Below, in pieces: positions 37,807 through 47,479 of a stretch of DNA of 64,000 bases. The first letter of the stretch is position 1; each line of letters begins with the position of its first letter. Under the pieces are notes generated by a model. That model was not told the DNA's origin. It saw only the letters and a list, made by a program, of their open reading frames with translations, and did not search any database. Position numbers and translations under genes: made by a program. Location: positions 1-64,000 of the forward strand of contig CAMSQM010000003.1 in NCBI GenBank assembly GCA_947062675.1, given 5' to 3'. Origin of the DNA: an uncultured Roseburia sp. Lineage in GTDB: Bacteria > Bacillota > Clostridia > Lachnospirales > Lachnospiraceae.

Positions 37807-38496
37807 TTGGACAGAATACTGGTAGTGGACGATGAAGAAAAGATCCGCGCGATAATCCGTAAATACGGGGAGTTTGAGGGATACGGGATTGTGGAGGCGG
37901 AGAATGGAAAGGAAGCGGTGGCTCTCTGCAGGGAGCAGGAGTTTGATGTGATTATCATGGATATTATGATGCCGGATATGGACGGCTTTTCCGCGTGCAG
38001 TGAGATCCGGAAGATCCGGAAGACGCCGGTTATAATGCTATCCGCGCGGGGGGAGGAGTACGACAGGATTCATGGTTTTGAGCTTGGGATTGATGATTAT
38101 GTCGTGAAGCCGTTTTCCCCCAGGGAACTGATGATGCGCGTAAAAGTGGTCACGGGGCGCAACCGGAACGTGGACGAGGGGAAAGAACACGAAATATTTG
38201 AGGCGGAGGGACTTCGCATTGATTTTACGGGGCGGATCGTCAGTGTGGACGGGGAGCGCGTGGAGCTTTCCCCCAAGGAGTATGAGCTGCTTTTTTATCT
38301 GGTGAGCAACCGTGGGATTGCGCTGCGCCGGGAAACGCTGATTTCGGAGGTGTGGGGGTATGATTATTACGGGGATGACAGGACGCTGGACACGCATGTC
38401 AAACTGCTGCGGAGCCGGCTGGGGGAATACCGGAAATTTCTGGTGACGTTAAGGGGGGTGGGATACCGCTTTGAGGCAGGAGAAAATCAGTATTAA
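37807..38496 (+). CDS. OmpR/PhoB-family response regulator (TTG start, or ATG 37789)
   Basis: ILVVDDEEKIR, DVIIMDIMMPDMDG, winged-helix GVGYRFE; aaaggag upstream of TTG. Confidence 0.93.
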   Translation: MDRILVVDDEEKIRAIIRKYGEFEGYGIVEAENGKEAVALCREQEFDVIIMDIMMPDMDGFSACSEIRKIRKTPVIMLSARGEEYDRIHGFELGIDDYVVKPFSPRELMMRVKVVTGRNRNVDEGKEHEIFEAEGLRIDFTGRIVSVDGERVELSPKEYELLFYLVSNRGIALRRETLISEVWGYDYYGDDRTLDTHVKLLRSRLGEYRKFLVTLRGVGYRFEAGENQY

Positions 38497-40132
38497 ATGG
38501 AAGATCTTTCTTTATCTGCTCACCTTTGCGGGGATACTTCTGCTGGTGCTGTGGCTGATTCAGATCTGTTATCTCGATACATTTTACAAAAAGATAAAAA
38601 CCAGATATGCAGAAAAAATAATCTCGGAAACGATTGCCATACTCAGGAGCGGAGAGGAGGATGCGGAGGAGAAAATTGATGAGCTTGCGGCCGAAAATAA
38701 TGTTGCTGTTTTTGTGACGGATATGGAGGGAAATGCGCTCTACGATGCGGAATATATTGCCAATTCACGCATCGGGTCCATGTCTGTGGACCGCTTTAAG
38801 GAATACTGCATGCTCGCCAGAGACAACGGCGGTTATGCGAAGATTGAATTCTTTGGCGAATACAGCAAAGAAAAGAGGGATCTGATGCTGCCGCGGGGAG
38901 CGGGGCAGTTCCGGGATGAAGGCACACAGGACGGGACGGAGACGTCGGAAAAGCCGCAGGAGGATCCGGAAGATATGGCCGGCAGCATACCGTCAGGGGA
39001 GTGGAAGCAGGCAGGGAGGGATGACCTGGTGTGGCAGAAAATGCCGGAACATACGGAGGAACAGGAGCAGTCCCGCGGCGGGGAGCTGAAGAGTTTCCGG
39101 CAGAACTGGGGGCAGGAGCAGATCGAGAGTGTGATATATGTCTGTATTGTCAGTATTCCCGGGGAGAGTTATGTCCTTATGGTGAATACCCAGCTGACTC
39201 CGGTGGACGCCACGGTGAGCACATTGAGGATTGAACTCATCTGGATTACAGGAATTATGATTATTCTGGCGCTTGTCATTGCGCTTCTGATTTCCAGGAA
39301 GGTCTCGAAATCGCTGATCCGGATCAACGAAGCCGCAAAAGAAATGGCGCGCGGCAATTTTTCCATACGCTTTGACGGAAAGGATTACCGGGAGGTGGCG
39401 GAACTGTCGGATACGCTGAATCTGACGGCTGCGGAGCTGGATAAGACCGAATCCCTGCGCCGTGAGCTGATCGCCAATGTGTCACATGATCTGCGGACTC
39501 CGCTGACGATGATTATCGCGTATTCCGAGGGGATGCGTGATCTGCCGGGGGAGAATACGCCGGAAAATGTGCAGGTGGTGATAGATGAGGCGGAACGCCT
39601 CTCCGGGCTGGTCAGCGATATGCTGGATATTTCCAGGCTCCAGGCGGGAGTGGAGAAGATACATGTCGTCCGCTACAATCTGACGGAGAGCATAGAATCC
39701 CTCCTTCTTCGCTATAACAGGTTAAGGGAGTGGGAGGGATACAGTATCCTGTTTTCACGGGAGGACGATGTGATTGTGGAGGCGGATGAATATAAGATTT
39801 ATCAGGTGATGTACAATCTGATCAATAATGCGATAAACTATGCAGGGGAGGACAGGTGTGTCCGGGTCCGGCAGATCAAAAGAGAAAGCTTCGTGCGGAT
39901 AGAAATCCTGGATCACGGTGAGGGGATTGCGCCGGAGGCTCTGCCTTACGTGTGGGACCGCTATTACAGGGTGGACAAAACGCATAAGCGCGCGCTGATG
40001 GGGACGGGGCTCGGACTTTCAATTGTGAAAAGTATTCTGGAGCTGCATGGCGCAGCTTACGGGGTGGAGAGCACCCTGGGAGAGGGTTCCGCTTTCTGGT
40101 TCGAGCTGAAAATTGCGCCAGAGCTGCCCTGA
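38471..40132 (+). CDS. HAMP sensor histidine kinase
   Basis: ELIANVSHDLRTPLTMI H-box, NAINYAGED N-box, GTGLGLSIVKSI G-box; overlaps the response regulator. Confidence 0.95.
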   Translation: MRQEKISIKWKIFLYLLTFAGILLLVLWLIQICYLDTFYKKIKTRYAEKIISETIAILRSGEEDAEEKIDELAAENNVAVFVTDMEGNALYDAEYIANSRIGSMSVDRFKEYCMLARDNGGYAKIEFFGEYSKEKRDLMLPRGAGQFRDEGTQDGTETSEKPQEDPEDMAGSIPSGEWKQAGRDDLVWQKMPEHTEEQEQSRGGELKSFRQNWGQEQIESVIYVCIVSIPGESYVLMVNTQLTPVDATVSTLRIELIWITGIMIILALVIALLISRKVSKSLIRINEAAKEMARGNFSIRFDGKDYREVAELSDTLNLTAAELDKTESLRRELIANVSHDLRTPLTMIIAYSEGMRDLPGENTPENVQVVIDEAERLSGLVSDMLDISRLQAGVEKIHVVRYNLTESIESLLLRYNRLREWEGYSILFSREDDVIVEADEYKIYQVMYNLINNAINYAGEDRCVRVRQIKRESFVRIEILDHGEGIAPEALPYVWDRYYRVDKTHKRALMGTGLGLSIVKSILELHGAAYGVESTLGEGSAFWFELKIAPELP

Positions 40133-40171
40133 CAGGCGCGGCGGGGATTTCCCCGCCATCTCCGGAAGCGT

Positions 40172-41536
40172 TCAGCGCCTGCTCATCGGGATAAACGCTC
40201 TGCGTCTTCCCACATTCCGGTAAGCAGGACGCATGATTTTCCCGTTAATGGCCAGTTCTTCGAGCCGGTGCGCGCTCCAGCCGGCGATGCGGGCAATGGC
40301 GAAAATCGGTGTGTAAAGTTCCACCGGCAGACCGAGCATGCTGTAGGCAAAGCCGCTGAAAAAGTCCACGTTCGGGCTGACGCCTTTGTATATTTTGCGT
40401 TCCCTGGCGATAATCTGCGGAGCAAGGCGTTCCACAGCGGAGTAGAGTGCAAATTCTTTTTCACATCCCTTTTCCGCGGAGAGCTTTTCGACGAAGGAGC
40501 GGAAAATCTGTGCGCGCGGGTCGGAGAGAGAGTAGACGGCGTGCCCCATACCATAGATCAGGCCGGCCCGGTCAAATGCTTCTTTATTCAGGAGCGCGGC
40601 CAGGTAGCGGCTGATCTCCTCTTCATCCTCCCAGTCGGTCAGGTGCTCTTTCATATCCTCAAACATCCGCACCACCTTGATGTTGGCGCCGCCGTGCTTG
40701 GGTCCTTTTAAAGAGCCTAAAGACGCGGCGATCGCGGAGTATGTGTCGGTTCCGGAGGAGGACACCAGATGCGTTGTGAACGTGGAGTTGTTACCGCCGC
40801 CGTGCTCCATGTGCAGAATCAGCGCAATATCCAGAAGCTTTGCCTCCAGCGGGGAAAATTTACTGTCCGGCCGCAGAATCCGCAAAATATTCTCGGCGGT
40901 GGAATATTCCGCCTGCGGGGAATGGATAAAAAGGCTGGCGCCGTCGTGGTAATGCCGGTATGCCTGATAACCATATACGGATAGGAGCGGGAACAGACTG
41001 ATCAGCTGTAAGCACTGTCTTAAGACATTGGGAAGTGAAATATCATCGGCAAGGTCATCGTAGGAATAAAGAGTTAAGACGCTTCTCGCAAGGGTGTTCA
41101 TCATATCCCTGCTGGGAGCTTTCATGATGATATCTCTGACAAAACTGGTGGGAAGGGTACGGTAGTCGCCGAGCATCCGGGTAAAGTCTGTCAGCTGTTT
41201 CTGATCCGGGAGCTCACCGAAGAGAAGAAGATAGGTACATTCTTCAAAACCGGAGTGGCCGTTCTCAGGGATACCGGCGATAATATCTCTCACATTGTAT
41301 CCCCTGTAAAAGAGCTCGCCCTCCGCGGGAACCGATCTGCCGTCCACTTCCTTTGTGGAACACACCTCGGAAATCTTGGTCAGGCCGACCAGGACGCCCT
41401 TTCCGTTCAGGTCACGAAGACCGCGTTTGACATCATATTCCGTATATAAATCGGGATTGATCCATGCGCACTGTTCACTCAGGGTGGAAAGCGCCTGCAG
41501 TTCGGGGGTGATATCGCAAAAACGATTCGTTGTCAT
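40172..41536 (-). CDS. Citrate synthase
   Basis: ELFYRGYNVRDI, EHGGGNNSTFTTHLVSS, GPKHGGAN, GMGHAVYSLSDPRA. Confidence 0.95.
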   Translation of the reverse strand: MTTNRFCDITPELQALSTLSEQCAWINPDLYTEYDVKRGLRDLNGKGVLVGLTKISEVCSTKEVDGRSVPAEGELFYRGYNVRDIIAGIPENGHSGFEECTYLLLFGELPDQKQLTDFTRMLGDYRTLPTSFVRDIIMKAPSRDMMNTLARSVLTLYSYDDLADDISLPNVLRQCLQLISLFPLLSVYGYQAYRHYHDGASLFIHSPQAEYSTAENILRILRPDSKFSPLEAKLLDIALILHMEHGGGNNSTFTTHLVSSSGTDTYSAIAASLGSLKGPKHGGANIKVVRMFEDMKEHLTDWEDEEEISRYLAALLNKEAFDRAGLIYGMGHAVYSLSDPRAQIFRSFVEKLSAEKGCEKEFALYSAVERLAPQIIARERKIYKGVSPNVDFFSGFAYSMLGLPVELYTPIFAIARIAGWSAHRLEELAINGKIMRPAYRNVGRRRAFIPMSRR

Positions 41537-41797
41537 AGTAACCCTCCTTTTCTATGTAATTGTAAGACCCTGTTATCATAGCATAAATTTGTATTTTTAT
41601 ACAAGAAATATGTGCAAAATTTATAAAAAGTTTAAAAATAGTTAAAATCTGTCTGAAGCAGTGGAGAGAAAAAGCTTGAACTGTGAAAAAATATGCGATA
41701 TAATGAAACTGAGTTCTGCCCGTCAGGCTGAACATCAGAAACGGGCAGAGAAAGCATGACTGGGACGGGAACAAAATCGAAAAAGGGAGAACGGTAT

Positions 41798-43489
41798 ATG
41801 CTAAGAAGAATCGAACACATGAAGATGAAGCAGAAGCTGGATTATGGCTATTTTGTCGTAATTGGTCTGATGATTCTTTCCGGGATCATCAGTATCGGGG
41901 GTCTGCTCAATCTGTACGGGAACCTGAGCAATTACATCAATAAGGCCCAGAGAGCGGATACGGCGGTCAAGATCTGCGAGATTAACGTCAATGTCGCTGC
42001 GCGCAGCATCCGTGAGATGACGCTGAACAGTGATACCAGTACATATCAGAACTATAAAAATCAGGTGGCGGTGCGGATGGAGGAAGTCCGTTCCGAACTT
42101 AACGCCCTGAAAGAAACCAGGGTGGTGGAGGAATCCCTTTATAATGAGTATCTCACGGCCCTCGAGAAATGGGGAACGGTGGGATATGAGATCATGGAGA
42201 GGACGGAGGCCGGCAACAGGGATAAGGCGGTCGAGGAGATCCTGACAGTCTGTGTCCCCGCGCTCGACAATGTGGAAAAGCTGATGGATGAGCTTGGCAC
42301 GGTGACGCAGCAGAAAAAGGAATCGGCGATCAGGCTCAGCCAGATCGTGGCTGCGGGAAGCGCCGGTCTGATTGTGATTTTTGTGATTGTCGCTACCGTA
42401 CTGGCGCTGCAGATTGGAAAGCGGATAGTGAACTCGATTCTGGTACCCCTTCGCGAGCTTGAGATTGTGGCAGGGGAGCTCTCGGCCGGCAACCTGCACA
42501 GCGAGCTGGAATACCGCTCTGAGGACGAGATCGGCAGTCTGGCGCACAGTCTGCGAAAATCCATCCGTATACTGGGATCCTATGTGGATGATATTTCCAA
42601 TTCCATGGAAGAATTTTCCAACGGCAACTTTGATGTTCAGCCCAGAGTGGAATGGAAGGGAGATTTTGTGGGTATCCGGGATTCATTTGCGCTGTTTGAG
42701 CGGAGCATGTCGGATACCGTAAAGGGAATTCAGAGAGTGGCGGACCGCGTGTCGGGCGATGCACAGCAGGTGGCTTCGAGCTCCACGTATCTGGCACAGG
42801 GAGCGTCCGACCAGGCGGCGGTTACCGGAGAGCTCACGGCAACTCTGGCTTCTGTATCCGATCAGGTGTCGCAGAACGCGGGCAACGCCAAGGAAATCAG
42901 CCGCAAGGTGGACAGTCTTGGCACGGAGATTATCCAGAGCAACCGGAAGATGAAGGAAATGGTGGATTCCATGGGCGAGATCAGCAACTCATCCAGGGAG
43001 ATCAGCAAGATTATCGCGACCATCAATGATATAGCATCCCAGACGAATCTTCTTGCGCTGAACGCATCGATTGAGGCAGCGCGGGCAGGAGAGGCCGGAA
43101 AAGGATTTGCGGTCGTGGCGGATCAGGTATCCGTGCTGGCGGCGCAGAGTTCCGCGGCGGCGAAGGAGTCCACGGCTCTGATTGAGTCATCCGTGAACGC
43201 GGTGGAAAAGGGTATGGTGATCGCGGACGAGACGGCGCAGCAGCTGGAAAATGTTGTGGAAAATTCCAGAATCATCACCCAGGAGGTCAACGGGATCGCC
43301 GATGCGCTTGAGGCGCAGACTGCGGCGATCGCACAGATTGACGACGGCGTGGAACACATCAATGAGGTTGTCAAGACCAATTCCGCGACATCCGAGCAGT
43401 GTGCGGCGGCCAGCCAGGAGATGAGCGGTCAGGCGGAGAATCTCGAGGGACTGATCCGGAAATTCAGGGTTAAAAAGACGACTGCCTGA
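41798..43489 (+). CDS. Methyl-accepting chemotaxis protein (4HB-like sensor, HAMP, MA domain)
   Basis: Hairpin tip INDIASQTNLLALNASIEAARAGEAGKGFAVVADQV; two TM helices. Confidence 0.96.
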   Translation: MLRRIEHMKMKQKLDYGYFVVIGLMILSGIISIGGLLNLYGNLSNYINKAQRADTAVKICEINVNVAARSIREMTLNSDTSTYQNYKNQVAVRMEEVRSELNALKETRVVEESLYNEYLTALEKWGTVGYEIMERTEAGNRDKAVEEILTVCVPALDNVEKLMDELGTVTQQKKESAIRLSQIVAAGSAGLIVIFVIVATVLALQIGKRIVNSILVPLRELEIVAGELSAGNLHSELEYRSEDEIGSLAHSLRKSIRILGSYVDDISNSMEEFSNGNFDVQPRVEWKGDFVGIRDSFALFERSMSDTVKGIQRVADRVSGDAQQVASSSTYLAQGASDQAAVTGELTATLASVSDQVSQNAGNAKEISRKVDSLGTEIIQSNRKMKEMVDSMGEISNSSREISKIIATINDIASQTNLLALNASIEAARAGEAGKGFAVVADQVSVLAAQSSAAAKESTALIESSVNAVEKGMVIADETAQQLENVVENSRIITQEVNGIADALEAQTAAIAQIDDGVEHINEVVKTNSATSEQCAAASQEMSGQAENLEGLIRKFRVKKTTA

Positions 43490-43524
43490 GACGGGCAGTG
43501 CAATTAGTAAAAATTTACAGATAA

Positions 43525-43578
43525 AGAAACTGCCACAGAAAGAAGCAGAAACAGGGCTTCTTTTCTGTGGCAGTTTCT
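43525..43578. repeat. 22-bp near-perfect inverted repeat (hairpin) downstream of MCP gene
   Basis: agaaactgccacagaaagaagc / gcttcttttctgtggcagtttct, one-base bulge. Confidence 0.85.
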
Positions 43579-43652
43579 GTAATATAGAGGAGAAGTCATG
43601 TTCAGTCGTTTTTTCTGAAAAAAATTCCCGTGGTAATATCATAAAACAGACG

Positions 43653-43706
43653 TTGACAAAACAGGTCTATTATTATAGACTAAAAACAGGTCTATAATAA
43701 TAGACC
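43653..43706 (+). promoter_or_regulatory. Promoter-overlapping tandem palindromic operators of blaR1/blaI-like operon
   Basis: TTGACA at 43653; GGTCTATTATTATAGACT (43664-43681) and GGTCTATAATAATAGACC (43689-43706). Confidence 0.8.
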
Positions 43707-43795
43707 ATTCTTTTATCACAGGGCTGCCTGCGCCGGATTGCTACAGACACCCTGATGGCGTCACGCCGCGTAAACACTCAGGAATGGAGGTTTTT

Positions 43796-45508
43796 ATGGA
43801 ATGGATTCTGATGGAACAGATGCAGCCTGTTTTTGAAGAGGTTAAGCAGATGGCGTTATCCGCCGTCATTGTGATTCCGGTAGTCCTGATCTGCCGTTTT
43901 GTGCTGCGCGGCCTGCCCAGGAGGATCACGTATCTGTTGTGGGGGATTGTCGCGCTGCGTCTTCTGTGTCCGACGATGCTTTCGTCTGAATTCAGTGTGC
44001 TTCGCTTTTCTGGTCAGGCAGGACAGAGGCAGGCGCGGGCAGCGGAGGCGGAGAGGCGCTGGCGTCCGGAAGCGGCTGACGGGGCACTGTGGATGGCGGA
44101 TGGGGAAGAATACCGGCCGGAAGAGGCCGGGCAGGGGAGACTGCAGGCAGAGGAAGGCGCGGAATACCGGTCAGGGATGACAGGTTCCGGGGAGGTGCAG
44201 AGTGCGTTACCGGAGCAGGTGCGTGAATGGTATTCTGCCGGGGAAACGGACGGTCCGGACCGCTGGTGTCTGGTCTGGCTGGCCGGAGTGTCTGCCATGC
44301 TATGTTACGCTGCCGTTTCCTGTGTGATTCTAAGGAGGCGTCTGCGTTTTGCGACGAAGCGGACAGACGGAGTATATGAGAGCGAGGCTGTGGATTCACC
44401 GTTTGTTTTTGGATTTTTCCGGCCGGTTATCTATATTCCGTATGGTCTGGCGGGTGAGGAGCTGACATACATTCTGGCGCATGAGCGCTGTCATGTCCGG
44501 CGCAGGGATTATCTTGCCAGATGGCTTGCCACATTTCTGCTCGCCGTGTACTGGTTCCATCCGCTGGTATGGATTTCTTATTTCCTCATGAGCCGGGATA
44601 TGGAGATGAGCTGCGACGAGTATGTGCTGCGGGGTGCGGCGGAGGAGCAGAGGCGGGAGTACGGCATGCTTTTGCTGAAATATGCGGGCAGGAGGGAGAG
44701 GATTGTGCTGCCGTCCTTCGGGGACAACGGGACCCGCCGGCGGATTTTACATGTTCTGCGGTATAAGAAGGCGACAACGGGATCCGCTGTTGCTGCTTCG
44801 CTGTTTCTGGCGGTGGTCGCGGCGATGTGTCTGACAGACGCGCGCGTTCCGGAAGACGGGAACGGGGCGGACGGAGTCGAAAGTCGTGTGGAGGAGGAAC
44901 AGGGCGGTCCGGTACGGACGGATTCTCTGGATGGGAACGTGTCAGGAGACGGACAGATGCAGCAGGCGGCCGGGGAGGCGCGGGAGAGAGAGCTGTCTGA
45001 GGACCGGCGTGCCGCCGCCGCGAAGCTGTACGCGGCCCGCTGTCCCTATATCGGTGACGCGCCTGCAGTCGGGAGGCTTCTCGCGACGATCCGGGAAGTT
45101 CTGGGAGAGCAGGGCGTGGGTTATACGATAGAACTTCAGACGGAGAAGGAACCGTATGCGCTGATAATACATTTTGAAGAGCCTGTGGACGAGGATTGCC
45201 TGTGGAAGACGGCAGTGTTATTTATGGCTCTGACGGGAAACGGCGGACAGATGGGCTGGGATTATAAAGTGGCGGGGAAAACGGATTCCCGGAATATTTT
45301 TCTGTCGGATATAAATACGGCTCTGAATGTGGATGATATCAAAGAGTATGGGGAGTCCGGTGAAAAGGTACTCAGACTGCTGGAACTGCTTGACACAGCC
45401 GAAGGGCAGCAGACTGCCATGAACACCGGCGAAGCCGGGGGAAAGCAGATTTATGAGGAAAGGCTGCAAACTGAACAGGTTCAGTTGGGATCGCAGGGCA
45501 GAATCTGA
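43796..45508 (+). CDS. M56 (BlaR1-type) membrane metallopeptidase with DUF4825-like C-terminal domain
   Basis: ILAHERCHVRRRDYLARW (HExxH-like), MSRDMEMSCDEYVL; LYAARCPYIGDAPAVGRLL DUF4825-like tail. Confidence 0.88.
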   Translation: MEWILMEQMQPVFEEVKQMALSAVIVIPVVLICRFVLRGLPRRITYLLWGIVALRLLCPTMLSSEFSVLRFSGQAGQRQARAAEAERRWRPEAADGALWMADGEEYRPEEAGQGRLQAEEGAEYRSGMTGSGEVQSALPEQVREWYSAGETDGPDRWCLVWLAGVSAMLCYAAVSCVILRRRLRFATKRTDGVYESEAVDSPFVFGFFRPVIYIPYGLAGEELTYILAHERCHVRRRDYLARWLATFLLAVYWFHPLVWISYFLMSRDMEMSCDEYVLRGAAEEQRREYGMLLLKYAGRRERIVLPSFGDNGTRRRILHVLRYKKATTGSAVAASLFLAVVAAMCLTDARVPEDGNGADGVESRVEEEQGGPVRTDSLDGNVSGDGQMQQAAGEARERELSEDRRAAAAKLYAARCPYIGDAPAVGRLLATIREVLGEQGVGYTIELQTEKEPYALIIHFEEPVDEDCLWKTAVLFMALTGNGGQMGWDYKVAGKTDSRNIFLSDINTALNVDDIKEYGESGEKVLRLLELLDTAEGQQTAMNTGEAGGKQIYEERLQTEQVQLGSQGRI

Positions 45509-45556
45509 AATTCTGCCCGCGTCCTCAGCGCTAAGCGTTTCGGCATGGAGGTAAAG

Positions 45557-45919
45557 ATGGAAGATTTAAGGCTTTGCGACAGCGAGTACCGGTTTATGAT
45601 GCTGGTCTGGGAATCTGCTCCTGTGGGTTCCGGCAGACTGGCGGCGCTCTGCCTGGAGAGGCTGGGATGGAAGAAATCGACGACTTACACCGTGATCAGA
45701 AAGCTTTGTGAGAGAGGATTTATACGGAATGAAAATGCCGTGATAACCGTGCTCGTCGAAAAAGAAAGGTGTCAGGCCGTGGAATCCGGATATTTTCTGG
45801 AGCGCACATTCGGGGGTTCGCTGCCACAGTTTCTGGCTGCGTTTCTGGGGAGCAGAAAGCTCACGGACGAGGAGGCAGAGGAGCTTAAACAGATGATTGA
45901 CACGTACAAAGAGCCATAG
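45557..45919 (+). CDS. BlaI/MecI-family transcriptional repressor
   Basis: LMMLVWESAPVGSGRL...KKSTTYTVIRKLCERGFI winged helix. Confidence 0.9.
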   Translation: MEDLRLCDSEYRFMMLVWESAPVGSGRLAALCLERLGWKKSTTYTVIRKLCERGFIRNENAVITVLVEKERCQAVESGYFLERTFGGSLPQFLAAFLGSRKLTDEEAEELKQMIDTYKEP

Positions 45920-45994
45920 AATGCCGGTCCGGGTGATTACAGGGACAAAATTGTGGAATACTATACTGAAAGAACACTAAAAGGAGAGTATGGT

Positions 45995-46222
45995 ATGACA
46001 CAGGTACAGGTACTGATCAATGCGCCGGAAAAAGCCGAGAGGCTCTGTAATATACTGAGCCGCTATGATGGTTCTTTTGACCTCGCGAAAGGAAGCTACA
46101 GCGTGGATGGAAAGTCCATTCTCGGAGTCTGCACAATGGATCTGTCGGCGCCGCTGACGCTCTCGATTTACGGGGAGCCGGAGCCGGTCATGGAAGAGAT
46201 CCGGGATTTTGTGGTAAAATAA
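45995..46222 (+). CDS. HPr-fold protein lacking the catalytic His (Crh-like)
   Basis: SYSVDGKSILGVCTMDLSAPLTL matches the HPr Ser46 region; no GLHARPA-type site; aaaggag RBS. Confidence 0.75.
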   Translation: MTQVQVLINAPEKAERLCNILSRYDGSFDLAKGSYSVDGKSILGVCTMDLSAPLTLSIYGEPEPVMEEIRDFVVK

Positions 46223-46415
46223 GAGACGGGGGGCGGGCGGTATGCCGGCCTCCCTGTTTTCGGAGATATTTTTTTCATATCTGATACGGGTTTCTCCCGA
46301 TCTGAATCAGTTCTTTTGTCTATTATCCGCTCAGATATATCTGAATGAACCGGATATTCATAGTGCAGTTTTTCCTGTAATACCGGGGGCCCGGCATCCT
46401 CTGCGCGATCCGGCT

Positions 46416-47318
46416 TTATGCAGAAGTGCCGAAGTTCCGGTAAAAACGAACAAATTCTTCCAGGGATTTTGACGCGCCGCTTCCCGTTTTATAGACAAAG
46501 CCGACATGGCGCTTTGGAATGGGGTGTTTCAGCGGGATTTCCACGAGCGTTCCGTCGGCGAGCTCGCGGCTGACAAAACTGCGGATCACACAGGCGACGC
46601 CGGCCCCGATTCTGGCGAAATCGATCAGCAGATCCATGTCGGAGATGTCGATGGTGTCCTGAATGCGGATCTGATGGTCCTGAAAGTAACTGTCGATGTA
46701 CTGCCGCGTCATATTGTTTTTATCGAGGAGCATCAGGGTTGCGGAGGAGAGAATGTCGTCTTTTGGGACGCCTCTGGCGTGCAGGTTGCGGAGGTAATCT
46801 TTCGCCGCGACGAAGGTGTCCTCGATCTCTTCGAGAAAATCAAAGCGGGTATTTTTCAGGGAATCCGGTTTCCCGACCAGTCCGATATCGATTCTGCCGT
46901 CGTCGAGGAGCTGTAAGGTCCCGTTTGTGGACTGACAGGTGATGGAGATGGAAATATTCGGGTTCAGGCGGATAAATTCTTTCAGGCAGGGCAGCAGCAG
47001 GTGCCGGCACAGCGTGGAGCTGACGCCGATGCGCAGGTGGCCGATGCCAAGCTCTATGGAGCGTTTCAGCTTTTCCTCGCCGATGGAGAGAGTCTCGAAA
47101 GCCGCGCGGACATGGTCGTGGAGCAGCTTTCCCTCCGCCGTCAGGACGACGCCCCTGGAACTCCTGGAGAACAGGCGGCAGCCAATGCTCTCCTCGAGCT
47201 TCTGGATGGATTTGCTGATGGCGGGCTGGCTGATATAGAGCTCCCTGGCGGCTTTTGAGATATTGCCTGTGCTGGCGACGGTGTAAAATATGCGGTAGGA
47301 CGACAGGTTCTGATTCAT
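46416..47318 (-). CDS. LysR-family transcriptional regulator
   Basis: N-terminal HTH FYTVASTGNISKAARELYISQPAISKSIQKLEESIGCRLFSRSSRGVVLT. Confidence 0.96.
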   Translation of the reverse strand: MNQNLSSYRIFYTVASTGNISKAARELYISQPAISKSIQKLEESIGCRLFSRSSRGVVLTAEGKLLHDHVRAAFETLSIGEEKLKRSIELGIGHLRIGVSSTLCRHLLLPCLKEFIRLNPNISISITCQSTNGTLQLLDDGRIDIGLVGKPDSLKNTRFDFLEEIEDTFVAAKDYLRNLHARGVPKDDILSSATLMLLDKNNMTRQYIDSYFQDHQIRIQDTIDISDMDLLIDFARIGAGVACVIRSFVSRELADGTLVEIPLKHPIPKRHVGFVYKTGSGASKSLEEFVRFYRNFGTSA

Positions 47319-47479
47319 TGCAGGCCTCCTTGTTTATGATAAATCCAGTATATCATGAGAAATAGTTATGGTAAATATATTTATTATGTATTTTTCTTAT
47401 GACAGGTGGTATGGTACAATCAGAATCAGATCAGCTTCGGAGGCGGAAGCTGCAAAATAAGATCAGGAGGAAATGATAT

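Noticed and set aside
43796-45919. Beta-lactam resistance operon
   Set aside because: No beta-lactamase or PBP gene nearby and the BlaR1-like protein lacks a penicillin-sensor domain
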